Translations under genes and position numbers: made by a program | Part shown: piece by piece, positions 38,422 to 48,554 of the stretch | How positions within the stretch are numbered: the first letter of the stretch is position 1 | How the letters are laid out: each line of letters begins with the position of its first letter | Notes under the pieces: model-generated | Databases searched by the model: none | Seen by the model: only the letters and a program-made list of their open reading frames with translations | What the model was told of the DNA's origin: nothing | Virus record (IMG/VR): IMGVR_UViG_3300030103_000167 | Span: 1-58,959 of that record | DNA length: 58,959 nucleotides | Reading direction: 5' to 3' (one strand) | DNA from: a virus

Positions 38422-39864
38422 ATGCAATATAAATTTAAGACTAAACCATACACTCATCAATTAGAAGCGTTAGAAAAATCATGGCGTAAAAAAGAGTATG
38501 CTTACTTTATGGAAATGGGAACTGGTAAATCAAAAGTTCTTATAGACAATATAGCTATGCTTTATGATAAAGATGCTATAAATTCTGCAGTAATTGTTGC
38601 ACCTAAAGGTGTTTATAGAAACTGGCTAGAAAAAGAAATACCAAGTCATATGCCAGAACATATAGAATATAAAACTGCTATATGGACACCCGCACCTAAC
38701 AAAAAACAAAAGAAAGATTTAATAAATATCTTCGAACCAAGTTACGAATTAAAAATTTTAATAATAAACGTAGAAGCCTTTAGCACTAAGAAAGGCGTTA
38801 CCTTTGTAAATAAGTTTGTATTATCACACCTTAGTCTTGTAGCTGTAGATGAATCTACTACAATCAAAAACCCAAAAGCACAAAGAACAAAAAACTTAAT
38901 TAAAATAGCTACTAATTCTAAATATAGAAGAATATTAACAGGATTTCCTGTAACACGCTCACCTTTAGATTTATATAGTCAATGTGCTTTTCTTAATACA
39001 CACTTATTAGGTTACGGTTCATATTATTCTTTTCAAAATAGATACGCACAAATTATGAATAGGCAACTAGGGACACACAGTTTTAGACAAGTAGTGGGTT
39101 ACCAAAACTTAGAAGAACTTACTAGCTCGTTAGACTCTTTTTCTTATAGAGTGTTGAAGAAAGAATGTTTAGATTTACCAGATAAAATTTACACAAAAAG
39201 AGAAGTAGAACTAACACCAGAGCAAAAGAAAATTTATAAAGAACTAGCAAAATATGCCATAACAGAACTAGAATCACATGAAACTGTTAGTGTAACATCA
39301 ATACTAACACAAATATTAAGATTACATCAAGTCGTATGTGGCTTTGTTAAACACGATAAAGGTGAAGAAGTAGAAATAAAAAACAATAGAATAGATGAAC
39401 TAATTAATGTTTTACAAGAAATACAAGGTAAAACTATTATATGGGCTAATTATCAATACGATATTAAGAGAATATTAAAAACTATTCAAGGTATAACAGG
39501 TACAGATAGTGTAGCTACTTATTATGGTGATACACCTGATGAAGAAAGACAAGAAATAATTAGAAGGTTTCAAGACTCTGACTCTGAATTACAGTATCTT
39601 ATTAGTAATGTACAAACTGGTGGTTACGGTATAACTTTAACAGAAGCTAAAAATGTAATTTATTATAGTAATAACTATGATTTAGAAAAACGTTTACAAT
39701 CAGAAGACCGTGCTCATCGTATAGGTCAAACAAATAAAGTAACTTATATTGATTTAGTAGCTAAAGGTACAGTAGACGAAAAAATAGTGAAAGCCTTGCG
39801 TAATAAATTAGATTTAGCACAAGAAGTTTTAGGTGATGAAAAGTGGAAGGATTGGATTAATTAA
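38422..39864 (+). CDS. SNF2-type (superfamily 2) DNA helicase/translocase
   Basis: The protein has 480 residues. Motif I EMGTGKSKVLI, a DEST variant of the DEAH box (VAVDESTTIKNPKAQRTKN), LTGFPVTRSPLD (motif III), IIWANYQYDI, and the SNF2-like C-terminal motifs NVQTGGYGITLTEA and RLQSEDRAHRIGQTNKVTYIDLVAKGTVDEKI. It would translocate on or remodel double-stranded DNA in replication or recombination. It is the only plus-strand gene, ends convergently (4-nt overlap) with the gene at 39861-40430 and has its own divergent control region. Confidence 0.9.
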   Translation: MQYKFKTKPYTHQLEALEKSWRKKEYAYFMEMGTGKSKVLIDNIAMLYDKDAINSAVIVAPKGVYRNWLEKEIPSHMPEHIEYKTAIWTPAPNKKQKKDLINIFEPSYELKILIINVEAFSTKKGVTFVNKFVLSHLSLVAVDESTTIKNPKAQRTKNLIKIATNSKYRRILTGFPVTRSPLDLYSQCAFLNTHLLGYGSYYSFQNRYAQIMNRQLGTHSFRQVVGYQNLEELTSSLDSFSYRVLKKECLDLPDKIYTKREVELTPEQKKIYKELAKYAITELESHETVSVTSILTQILRLHQVVCGFVKHDKGEEVEIKNNRIDELINVLQEIQGKTIIWANYQYDIKRILKTIQGITGTDSVATYYGDTPDEERQEIIRRFQDSDSELQYLISNVQTGGYGITLTEAKNVIYYSNNYDLEKRLQSEDRAHRIGQTNKVTYIDLVAKGTVDEKIVKALRNKLDLAQEVLGDEKWKDWIN

Positions 39865-40430
39865 TAACCTCTATAAAAGTTCATTCTTTCCATAGCTTCG
39901 ACTTGACCTCCGTCCTCCATTTTCTCTATTTTTTCAATATCTCCACCTAAATTATACATAGGCATCATAGGTCCACCACCTGCCATATCTTTAACAGTTT
40001 TGCCAGTAATTTTTTCTACGACATCTTTGTTATTTTTAGCAAGAGCTTGCAATCCAGGATTTAAATCATCTTTAGATATTTCATTACCATCAGCATAGCC
40101 CATAAGCTCACCACCATCAGCCATACCTATTTGTTGTAATACAACAGCTTTAGCTTTGTCAAGAATATCTAAAGCTACTTGTGGGTTACCTTGTGAACGA
40201 CCTACAACAGCACTAGCAAGTTTTACTGCGTCGTCATCAGTATCTACCATGTTTTCTCTTTGCATCATTTCTGGTGCCATATCTTGCATTAAAGAGGGGC
40301 TGTTATTCATAGCCATTGGTGCAGGTGCTTCGCCACCCATAGGCATTCCGCTACTCATTGGAGCACCACCTTGTTGTTGCATCATACGAAGTTGGTCTAA
40401 TTTATCAAGTCCCATAATACCATTAGCCAT
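39861..40430 (-). CDS. Met/Gly-rich virion-associated protein (last late gene)
   Basis: The protein has 189 residues, rich in Met, Gln, Gly and Ala (MMQQQGGAPMSSGMPMGGEAPAPMAMNN). It has a helical middle (DDDAVKLASAVVGRSQGNPQVALDILDKAKAVVLQQIG) and several GG-containing patches. Its first residues MANGIMGLDKL resemble the start of the protein at 44802-46385 (MANGIRGL), hinting at a shared signal or origin. It belongs to the block of large internal virion-type proteins. Its role is unknown. Confidence 0.55.
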   Translation of the reverse strand: MANGIMGLDKLDQLRMMQQQGGAPMSSGMPMGGEAPAPMAMNNSPSLMQDMAPEMMQRENMVDTDDDAVKLASAVVGRSQGNPQVALDILDKAKAVVLQQIGMADGGELMGYADGNEISKDDLNPGLQALAKNNKDVVEKITGKTVKDMAGGGPMMPMYNLGGDIEKIEKMEDGGQVEAMERMNFYRGY

Positions 40431-40432
40431 TT

Positions 40433-41494
40433 TTATCTCCTTGGTCTAAATCCATTTTGAAATATTTGTGTTGTCATTGTATCACCTTGTTGACTTTGAG
40501 GCAACCTCATGATACCTCGATTCAAAGCACCACCTAGTCTCATACCATTACTACCTACAGGTAATTCTGGTCTAAGAATATCATCTGGAGGTGGTATTCT
40601 TATCGGCGGTGGTGGGAACTTAGGCGGTATAGGTATACGAACAGGATCAGGTTTATTTACTGGCGGGAACATTCCAGGTGCCATACCAAAAGCTGATGGT
40701 TTTATGTTCATAGCAATACTCGGTACGCCGCTCTGATAATTTCTAGAAGGTCTATAAAACGGTCTCTTATTATCCACAGCTGGGGTATTATTAACAGGTG
40801 AAGTAACCACAGGGTCATTAACAATGATTGGGTCATCTTCTACGATATTGCCTATATCTGGTATTTGTGTATTATTGATATTGTTAATTACATTTTGTCT
40901 ATCATCTATATCTATAATTCTAGCAGGACTAAATATGTTAGGTCTTCGAGGTCTGTCATTTACAGGCGGCGTTATAGGTGGAGTTATAGGTATGTCATTT
41001 ATTGGTGGCGTTATAGGTCTGTTAATGTCCATAATAGGGTCATCAAAAATTATTTCATCACCAATAAAATCTCTTTCGTCTATAAACCTCGGTGGAGGCA
41101 CTTGTATCTGTTGTTCTCGTGGCTCTAAAACATTTTCATATATGTTCAAGGGCTGGTCTATACCGATAGATAATTCATCACGCATCATATCCATATCATC
41201 TATGAATATCTGAGGAGGCAAATCTATAAATCTTTCAGAGGGTAAATCAATCATGTCTGTTGGGAACTCACTAACAACAGGGGTATCTAAAATAGAGTCC
41301 CCTCTAGACATAAAACTGTTTTCTAAATCAGTGGCTAAACTATCTTTAAAATCTGCAACATCTGCTTCATACTGGTCTCTAGCATTATTACGTGTCATAT
41401 TAGCATCACGTCTCATGTCTAAAACAGAACCAATACCTGTGTTCGGTATACTGAAATCCATACCTGTGTTTATCAAAAAGTTATCTCTTATCAT
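40433..41494 (-). CDS. Pro/Ile/Asp-rich putative internal virion protein
   Basis: The protein has 353 residues. The centre and C-terminus are dominated by Pro, Asp, Ile and Asn, with repeated IPP and PPI runs (NDIPITPPITPPVND, RIPIPPKFPPPPIRIPPP), so much of it is probably disordered or extended. The ending has GNGMRLGGALNRGIMRL-like Gly/Arg patches. It overlaps the giant gene upstream by 4 nt and lies 2 nt from the downstream one. A virion-internal linker is plausible from position only. Confidence 0.5.
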   Translation of the reverse strand: MIRDNFLINTGMDFSIPNTGIGSVLDMRRDANMTRNNARDQYEADVADFKDSLATDLENSFMSRGDSILDTPVVSEFPTDMIDLPSERFIDLPPQIFIDDMDMMRDELSIGIDQPLNIYENVLEPREQQIQVPPPRFIDERDFIGDEIIFDDPIMDINRPITPPINDIPITPPITPPVNDRPRRPNIFSPARIIDIDDRQNVINNINNTQIPDIGNIVEDDPIIVNDPVVTSPVNNTPAVDNKRPFYRPSRNYQSGVPSIAMNIKPSAFGMAPGMFPPVNKPDPVRIPIPPKFPPPPIRIPPPDDILRPELPVGSNGMRLGGALNRGIMRLPQSQQGDTMTTQIFQNGFRPRR

Positions 41495-44400
41495 TGTTGG
41501 TAATCATCTACTATATTATTTATAACTGTCTCTAATTCTTCACCTACTTGTCTGTTAGGTGGTATATTTAATCGTTTCATTTCTGTATCATAGTATCTTA
41601 ACTCATCTGCTATATCATTAAAATACGATGCTTGACCTGTCGCAGTAGCATACCCTGTCAAAAAAGCACTGAGCTGTTGTAAAGTTAATCTACCTTCATA
41701 AGTAGCGACCACACGTTTTGCTAACTCTGGGTCTAGTAACATCTGACCTATAAATGCTTCAGAACGTTTATTCATCAAAACATCTAAAGCAGTAACCCTC
41801 CTGCCTGTTTGTGTTAGGGGTGGTATTAACATTCTCTGTAAAAATTTAAATCCAGGAACTGCTGTAAATCTTTCTTGAGGCTGTGCTACCACAGGCACTA
41901 GAGCTTCTCTTTGTACCATAGTATTTATTAATCTAATAGCTTCAATAGTTTCATCAGCATTATCCCCTAGTAAAGGTTTGAATATATCATCGAAACCTAA
42001 TCTACTAAGTTCATCAGGTCCAAAACCCTCGTTAATCAAACGGTTTAATTTATCATCTGAAATTTTGAACATACCATCTTGTTTTGGTATAAGTTCTAAT
42101 ACGTCTCTTAATATTATGTTTTTAGTTACTTGTTCTATTTGTTTTTGCAAAACAGGGTTATCTTCAACAGACTCCATTAAAAACTTTATATCGTTTAATA
42201 AAGCTCCTGTTTCTCTAGATGTTTTACCACCACGTATAATATTAGTTACAATATCGTATGTAGGATTAACAGAATCAACACCTACACCAAAAGTATTTTT
42301 TAATAAATTAATTTGTTTTTCATTAATTATTAAATCTTCCTCTATATCTTTCAATTGATTAATTTTTAACAGTTTTGGTCTATCCCCAAGCTTTGGTGCA
42401 AAATCATCAAATAAAACATTAAAAGTGCCTTGATATTTTTTCAAAAACTCACGTAATTGACTGTTTTGTTTAAAACCTGTAGCGTCAGGGTCTATCACAT
42501 TGTTTTTTATATAATCTAGCATTTCACGTTGTACATAGGCAACATTATCACTACCTTCAGCTTTTAAAACAGTTAGTAAATCTGTTAACACAGAGTTAGT
42601 CGTTGCACCCTCTGTTGATGTTCCTAAAATAGTAGGTATTAATCTTTCTGGTTGTTGATTTATAATTTGTTTCAAAACAACATTGTTTGACATTTGATAC
42701 GCAGCAGTCATTTCGGTATATGCAGCACGTAAATCATCAAGACCATTATCTTTTTGATATCTAATGATTTGATTTATATCGTCTTGTGAGTATTTTGCTT
42801 TCGGTTTTGCATTACCTAATTTTAGCCAAACATCATCACTAAACGCTTTATCTATACTACGTCCAATATCGTCTACTAAAGTTCTTGCTATCTTACGAGT
42901 TTCACCATAAGAACTACTAGAAGCTAATTCGTTCATAACTCTTTGTATATTAAATAATTCAGCTATGGTAAAACCAACTTCTTCTTTCGTGCCTAATTTT
43001 TTACCGTCTGGTGTTCTACCTGCTAATCTATAAACAAGTTCTGAATCTTTACCTATAACTTCTTCTATTTCTTTCAAGCCTTTTTTGCCGCCAACTACTA
43101 ATGTTTCAGCACTACTTTGCAACTTTTTGTAATTATTAATAGTATTTCTAGTATAACCACCACCTGTAACAAAACTATTATATTTTGGGTCATTAACAAC
43201 AAGATTAAAATTATCTGATGCGTTTTTTAAAAAATCCTCTTTAGCCTTTTGTGCGACTACAACTTCTTTAGGTAATAAAAGAGTAGAACCGTCTTCTCTT
43301 ATGACATTATCAAAGATAGTTGTATTAGGCATAGGTAACTCTTTATCAGCTTGTCTGATTAAACTATTTATTTTTGACGTACCTATAGTTACATAGTCTT
43401 GTATTTTTCTTTCAGCATTTTCTAATAAAGCAGCATCGACTTCTTTTCCCAAAGGTATAGCACCTTCTTCAAACTCTTTACCTAAAGCTCGCATAAGATT
43501 ACTTATAACGTTTTGGTTACCGTCTAGTATCGCAGCATAAAGTTCTTTTAATTGTGGGTTCTCTGCATTACGTAGAAATATATATTCTAAATCAGCAGCT
43601 TCTTGGTCTAATGGATTTGTTCCTGCTAATGTTGGGTTATATTGTCTATATTCATCTTTAAATGTTTTTGCGAAAATATCTATCTGTTCGTTTATTGCCT
43701 CTACACTTTTTTGATTTCTACCATAAATAACTTTAGGACTTAAAATATCTGGGTCTTGTCTATTTAAAATATTACGAAATTTCTCCATAATATCTGCGGG
43801 TACTAGTTCCCCTGTAGCAGCTCTATATAAAGCAGGAAAAACTTTTAAAAAACTTGTAACAACTGCTGTGCCGCCTACTGCATAGGCACCAGTCACTCCC
43901 GACTCTCTTAAAATTTGTTCGGGTTCCATTTCATTCAAACCTCTTTCACTTCCTATAGTTAATCTAACTGCATCACCAAAAGTGGCACCTAAACCAGAAC
44001 CTAAAGACATTTTAGCTATTTGACCTATAGCACTAATCAAACCCTTACTAGCTGTTTTTGGTGATGTTCTTATTGTGCCTAATATATCTCCACCGATAGG
44101 AAAAGATTCTTGTATAACAAACTGCCGTATATCGTCTCTAGTTAATCTAGGATTACGTAAAATTTGATAAAAATCATTACCTTCCGCTTTATATCTAAAA
44201 CCCTCATAAGGATTTTCATTATCTAAATATTGTAAATCACCTTTCAAACCTAATTTATCCGTAATAAATTTTATTTGTTCTTTACTCGGCAATCTTGAAG
44301 TAAAAGCTAGATGGTTGTAGAATTTACGTTCTGTTTCTCTATCAGGGAATTCGTAAGGATTATCTGGGTCTATACCATAACTAGCTATTTTTTGTCTTTT

Positions 44401-44802
44401 TGCAAAACCAATAGGAGGTTTAGCTTCAAAAGGTGTAAAATCAGCAGGATAATTACCTCTTAAACCTGCATCAATTTTACGTTGCTGTGCATCGACTTGG
44501 TCTTCTAACATACGTTTATAAATATCAGGTTCTCTTTCTTCTAAGGTGTAAGAAATTGGAGCTACATTATAGATATCTATTTTACTTTGTAGTTCAGGCA
44601 TTTTAGCTAATATTTTTTGATATGTTTCTTCTGTTAAATTACCGCTTTGTAATTCTAAATTTCTTATTTTTGGACTGGTACCTACTACATACAATCTTAA
44701 TTCAGCAGGTGATAAAGCAGTTCCATATCTTACATTTGGATTATTTGGAAGTTGTTTTCTATAAATATCTTCTACGAACTGACTAACGATTTGTTCTGAC
44801 AT
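41491..44802 (-). CDS. Large internal virion/DNA-ejection-type protein
   Basis: At 1103 residues this is the largest gene. It is mainly helical with many charged residues and has one hydrophobic, Gly-rich segment (GLISAIGQIAKMSLGSGLGATFGDAVRLTIG, then SGVTGAYAVGGTAVVTSFLKVFPALYRAATG, about 250-330) that could insert in a membrane. The size, context and hydrophobic patch are like podovirus internal core proteins (T7 gp16 class) that leave the head to form a channel. No transglycosylase motif was found. It overlaps neighbours by 1-4 nt. Confidence 0.62.
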   Translation of the reverse strand: MSEQIVSQFVEDIYRKQLPNNPNVRYGTALSPAELRLYVVGTSPKIRNLELQSGNLTEETYQKILAKMPELQSKIDIYNVAPISYTLEEREPDIYKRMLEDQVDAQQRKIDAGLRGNYPADFTPFEAKPPIGFAKRQKIASYGIDPDNPYEFPDRETERKFYNHLAFTSRLPSKEQIKFITDKLGLKGDLQYLDNENPYEGFRYKAEGNDFYQILRNPRLTRDDIRQFVIQESFPIGGDILGTIRTSPKTASKGLISAIGQIAKMSLGSGLGATFGDAVRLTIGSERGLNEMEPEQILRESGVTGAYAVGGTAVVTSFLKVFPALYRAATGELVPADIMEKFRNILNRQDPDILSPKVIYGRNQKSVEAINEQIDIFAKTFKDEYRQYNPTLAGTNPLDQEAADLEYIFLRNAENPQLKELYAAILDGNQNVISNLMRALGKEFEEGAIPLGKEVDAALLENAERKIQDYVTIGTSKINSLIRQADKELPMPNTTIFDNVIREDGSTLLLPKEVVVAQKAKEDFLKNASDNFNLVVNDPKYNSFVTGGGYTRNTINNYKKLQSSAETLVVGGKKGLKEIEEVIGKDSELVYRLAGRTPDGKKLGTKEEVGFTIAELFNIQRVMNELASSSSYGETRKIARTLVDDIGRSIDKAFSDDVWLKLGNAKPKAKYSQDDINQIIRYQKDNGLDDLRAAYTEMTAAYQMSNNVVLKQIINQQPERLIPTILGTSTEGATTNSVLTDLLTVLKAEGSDNVAYVQREMLDYIKNNVIDPDATGFKQNSQLREFLKKYQGTFNVLFDDFAPKLGDRPKLLKINQLKDIEEDLIINEKQINLLKNTFGVGVDSVNPTYDIVTNIIRGGKTSRETGALLNDIKFLMESVEDNPVLQKQIEQVTKNIILRDVLELIPKQDGMFKISDDKLNRLINEGFGPDELSRLGFDDIFKPLLGDNADETIEAIRLINTMVQREALVPVVAQPQERFTAVPGFKFLQRMLIPPLTQTGRRVTALDVLMNKRSEAFIGQMLLDPELAKRVVATYEGRLTLQQLSAFLTGYATATGQASYFNDIADELRYYDTEMKRLNIPPNRQVGEELETVINNIVDDYQQ

Positions 44803-46385
44803 TACTCAAACCTTTTTTGTTCTTCTTGAAGAAATTCATCGTAATTAAATGTTTTATTATCTATTGTGCTACTTTGTTGACTATCTAAAATACCACTTAT
44901 CTGTAATCCAGGACGTCTAACTTCAAAAGGTCTAAAAGTATAGCCCTCTAGTGTATTTGCGTATACATTAGGAGTATTAGGTGCATAAAAATCATTTAAA
45001 TGACTTTGAACATAGGTATCTTCTAGTTCTGAAGATATTTTTGGAAAATTTTGTGCTATAGCTAATCTAACATCGTCATCGATTCCGTTGATACTATCAC
45101 CTACAAAACTATCTAAATTTCTAATTAAAACTCTAGGGTCGCTCGTTTGACCTAAACCTACTATTTCTATATGGTAGGCTAAATCTTTATCAGATAATGT
45201 TCTACCTGTCTGACCATTAACTGCTGCTGCAACATAGGCTAATTGTAAAAATCTTGACCTTAATCTTACATCGTTATATACAACATCACCTAAAATATCT
45301 CTAACACTTTTACCAGTTTCTTGTTTTATCATATTTTCAAAGTTTTTGAATTCTTGGTTATCTGTGCTAACTTCGCCTTTTTGTAATTGTGTATACAAGC
45401 CTTTTGACACTGTTCCTAGACCTGCTCTTCCATCATTACCTGCAGTGCCTGATTGTATATCTGCATCACCCGCAAAAATACTACCTTTCATAAATTTATT
45501 GATGTTATTAAATTCAATAACACCTTGATTTACAAGACCTGCGAAAGCTGATGTTAGAGTTCCAGGAACTATATCGTCTTCAGTGAACCCTGCAAGTTGA
45601 GCTCTTAAAGGTTTATATATACTTAATAAACCAGTAGCAGTTTTTTCTTTTTCATATATAGGGTCAAATATATCTGCCATAAGTGTTACATTCGGACTTT
45701 TTGGTATAGTGATATTTCCTGTACCTGTTCTTTGTATATAGTCATCACCTGCTAATTTAAAAGAACCATCAGGATTCAAAATTTCTAACTCACCTGTTTT
45801 ATTGTTTTTTCTGCCTGCTACAAATGGATTAACGTCATTTTGTGCAGCATTGACATCTATCAATGTTGCGTAGTCATAGGTAGGTGGTTTTAGAAAATTT
45901 TCTATTAATTCTCCCCTTTGTTGATTAATAAGTCTTTTTCTTTGGTTGTCTGCAGTTCTAACATTTAATGTAGAACGTATAAATTCAGGTGCTCCTCGCC
46001 CCATTTGAGAAGCTACTACTGCACTAAGTAAATCTTGACCTTTAAAACCACCAACATCTTGTTGAGGACCGAATGCAGTAAATGCTGCAATCTGTGCTTG
46101 TTCTTCTCTTGATAAATCTTCTGGGTCAGCACCTATACTTTTAATATATTCGGGTACAGTCATTTGTGGCTGTCTACCACGGAAAAAATTAACACCACCT
46201 TGTAATAATAAAGGTAAAATACCTGCTACTTTTTCTGTTGTAGTTGGTTCTGGTGCTCTACGAACAGGTCCTCTAGCCGTTGGAAACGCAGTTCTAACTT
46301 GTGGTATTTGTACGGGTGTAACTCCGCCAGTGCCTTGTTTAGCACCAAAAGTTGGAAATGCAAGTCCTCTAATACCGTTAGCCAT
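44802..46385 (-). CDS. Putative internal virion protein
   Basis: The protein has 527 residues. It starts MANGIRGLAFPTFG with a Pro/Arg-rich linker, then a helical body (IKSIGADPEDLSREEQAQIAAFTAFG, and EFIRSTLNVRTADNQRKRLINQQRGELIENF). The middle is a mixed region with YDYATLIDVNAAQNDVNPFVAGRKNNKTGELEILNPDG. It has no enzymatic signature. Position between two other virion-type proteins suggests one of the ejection or core proteins. Confidence 0.55.
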   Translation of the reverse strand: MANGIRGLAFPTFGAKQGTGGVTPVQIPQVRTAFPTARGPVRRAPEPTTTEKVAGILPLLLQGGVNFFRGRQPQMTVPEYIKSIGADPEDLSREEQAQIAAFTAFGPQQDVGGFKGQDLLSAVVASQMGRGAPEFIRSTLNVRTADNQRKRLINQQRGELIENFLKPPTYDYATLIDVNAAQNDVNPFVAGRKNNKTGELEILNPDGSFKLAGDDYIQRTGTGNITIPKSPNVTLMADIFDPIYEKEKTATGLLSIYKPLRAQLAGFTEDDIVPGTLTSAFAGLVNQGVIEFNNINKFMKGSIFAGDADIQSGTAGNDGRAGLGTVSKGLYTQLQKGEVSTDNQEFKNFENMIKQETGKSVRDILGDVVYNDVRLRSRFLQLAYVAAAVNGQTGRTLSDKDLAYHIEIVGLGQTSDPRVLIRNLDSFVGDSINGIDDDVRLAIAQNFPKISSELEDTYVQSHLNDFYAPNTPNVYANTLEGYTFRPFEVRRPGLQISGILDSQQSSTIDNKTFNYDEFLQEEQKRFE

Positions 46386-46390
46386 ATAAG

Positions 46391-47494
46391 TTACCTAATC
46401 ATAAAATTGCCAGTAAGTCCGCCAAAACCTGGACCAAATCCTGGAAAGAAACCACCTAAACCACCAGCAGGCATTCCTGGATTTACTCCTGGATTTACTC
46501 CTGGATTTACTCCTGGATTTACTCCCGTATTATTTGTAGGTGGTGTGTATTGTGTTTGTTGAAAAGGTAAAGATATATTACCTATACCTGTAAATGCTGG
46601 TGAAAAAGTATTTGGGGTATAAGATCCGCTTGTTGTTGGTGTGGCACCTGCATAACCGAAGCCACCTGCTAACGGTCCAAGAGACGCTGTTAATCCACCA
46701 AGATTTTGTATTAATTGCATAGGTAAATTATATTGACCTGTAAAGTTTGAGTAATCTAAATCCATTAAGGATTGACTTCTACCTCTACCTAAACCACCAA
46801 ATTGTAAAGTACGGTTTATATCTGCTGATTGTAGTTGTGGGAATAATCCTGCTAATCCAGAAAACTGTCTACTTATACCGCCTAGACCCTGTCCAGCCGA
46901 AAGATTTCTACGTTGTGCTTGTTCAAATGCATTTTGTGCTTGTTGCGAAGCTAAACCAAAACCACGACTTCTTATATTACCGACTGCCTCAGCTGCACCT
47001 CTACCTACTTGTTTAGCTAATTCGTCTTGTGCTATACGACCTCTAGACCCTCCAAAAGCACCTTGACTAACAGCCCTATCACGTAATCCCATATCTGCTT
47101 GGGAAAATCTTGTATCTATATCGTCTAGCGTTTGTTTTACAACTGCATCTTCAAAAGGATTTTGAAACTGACTTATAGTATTAGGGTCGAACTGTCCTGT
47201 AGCACCACGAGTCAATGTACCTGCTTCATTTAATAATTGAGCAGAACTACCGAGGAAAGGTCTATAACTGCCTATAGCTCTATCAGATAACTGAAACGCT
47301 AATCGTTCTCTTGGGTCAAAATCAGCAACTCTTTGTCCTGTGTAAGTAAATGGTGAGCTATCTTCTCTACCTAAATTATCTAATTGGTTTCTAAAATATT
47401 CAGAGGCTGCTGGAAATATAGTTTGTGATAATAAATCACCTATAAACCCTGCGGGGGCTTGACTGGAAAATTCTTGTTCTTCTCTACTAGCCAT
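46391..47494 (-). CDS. Putative virion protein with Gly-Val-Asn-Pro repeats
   Basis: The protein has 367 residues: a helical N-terminal half (IGDLLSQTIFPAASEYFRNQLDNLG; RERLAFQLSDRAIGSYRPFLGSSAQLLNEAG), an Arg/Gln/Ala-rich coiled region (GRIAQDELAKQVGRGAAEAVGNIRSRGFGLASQQAQNAFEQAQRR), and a Gly/Pro C-terminus with four tandem GVNP units. It is part of the internal-protein block and overlaps the upstream gene by 8 nt. Its function is unknown. Confidence 0.58.
   Translation of the reverse strand: MASREEQEFSSQAPAGFIGDLLSQTIFPAASEYFRNQLDNLGREDSSPFTYTGQRVADFDPRERLAFQLSDRAIGSYRPFLGSSAQLLNEAGTLTRGATGQFDPNTISQFQNPFEDAVVKQTLDDIDTRFSQADMGLRDRAVSQGAFGGSRGRIAQDELAKQVGRGAAEAVGNIRSRGFGLASQQAQNAFEQAQRRNLSAGQGLGGISRQFSGLAGLFPQLQSADINRTLQFGGLGRGRSQSLMDLDYSNFTGQYNLPMQLIQNLGGLTASLGPLAGGFGYAGATPTTSGSYTPNTFSPAFTGIGNISLPFQQTQYTPPTNNTGVNPGVNPGVNPGVNPGMPAGGLGGFFPGFGPGFGGLTGNFMIR
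46476..46523 (-). repeat. Four 12-bp tandem repeats encoding Gly-Val-Asn-Pro
   Basis: CCTGGATTTACT is repeated four times without a mismatch (46476-46523, plus strand). The unit is in frame and gives a collagen/elastin-like flexible spacer. Perfect copies suggest recent slippage, so the copy number may vary between isolates. Confidence 0.88.
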
Positions 47495-48527
47495 ACATTC
47501 TATTTCCTTTGTTATTTATTTTATTTAGTTTAGCTATACCTTTACTATGATTACCGTTACCTAACATATCTACAGTAGCTTTAGATAACATAAACTCACC
47601 ATCACTAGCCATGATAGGTATCAAATCATCTTTAGGTCCTCCTGGACCGTCAAGTTCACCACCACCTAACATAGGTTTGAACATCTGTCTATTTAGGACG
47701 CCACCGCCTTCCATACCTTTCAATAAAGACATTTGATATTCTCTATCTTTATCAGATATCATTTTACCCATTTGCGTAGTAGGTTGTGCTAAAAGATTAG
47801 CTATATCTAAATCTGATAAAGTTGCACCTTCTAAAAGTTGTGAGTAAAACTCTCTATCTTTATCCGATATTCTTCTACCTTGTTGACTATTTGCCATAGC
47901 TAACATTTCAATAACTTGATTCATGTCAGCATCCGATAATGTTTTACCTGTAGCACCGCCATTATTCATACCTATAGGTTCAAACTGAAATCTTCTTCTA
48001 TTTGCATTTCCTGCAGGTAATGTTCGTGTAGATACTTGACTGCCTCTTGGCTCTTCACGTTTTCTTATTAAAGCTAATAAACCACTTGATAAAGAATCTT
48101 TTATGATGTCTTGGACTTCTTCTGATTGACTGGTAAAGCCTTGTTTGAATAAATCTATTAAATTTGTTGGCATGGTGTTTAAATTATCGAATATACTTAA
48201 TATACCACCGCCATCATTATACTTAGGTACCATACCTCCACCATACATACCCATAATGCCTTCTTGTTCTTGTAATAACATTTGCAACAACATTTCTTCA
48301 TCCATATTAGATAAAGAACGACCTTCTTGACCTTGCGATGCTTCTTCAGGTGCTTTAGCTTGGGTACCTAAAATTTCTTGTATTTCTAAAGGTACACCAG
48401 AATCTAAACTAGGTGCAGTACCACTGCCAATCATGGCTTTTTGTTCAGGTGCTCTTTTACGATTTATCTCGCCTACAATTGCACCGCCTAAAACTGTTGC
48501 TACTAATTGACCAATAGGAAAACCCAT
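47487..48527 (-). CDS. Putative internal virion protein with C-terminal GELDGPGGPKDD motif
   Basis: The protein has 346 residues. The N-terminus is a Gly-rich hydrophobic segment (GQLVATVLGGAIVGEINRK). Two related stretches carry SDKDREFYSQLLEGATLSDLD and SDKDREYQMSLLKG. The C-terminus has GGELDGPGGPKDDLIPIMASDGEFMLSKATVDMLG, a signature I associate with internal or head-linked proteins of marine podoviruses, of unknown mechanism. It starts after AAGGAGA and follows the cyclase gene by 27 nt. Confidence 0.6.
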   Translation of the reverse strand: MGFPIGQLVATVLGGAIVGEINRKRAPEQKAMIGSGTAPSLDSGVPLEIQEILGTQAKAPEEASQGQEGRSLSNMDEEMLLQMLLQEQEGIMGMYGGGMVPKYNDGGGILSIFDNLNTMPTNLIDLFKQGFTSQSEEVQDIIKDSLSSGLLALIRKREEPRGSQVSTRTLPAGNANRRRFQFEPIGMNNGGATGKTLSDADMNQVIEMLAMANSQQGRRISDKDREFYSQLLEGATLSDLDIANLLAQPTTQMGKMISDKDREYQMSLLKGMEGGGVLNRQMFKPMLGGGELDGPGGPKDDLIPIMASDGEFMLSKATVDMLGNGNHSKGIAKLNKINNKGNRMYG

Positions 48528-48554
48528 ATAAATCTCCTTTTGACTGATTATATA

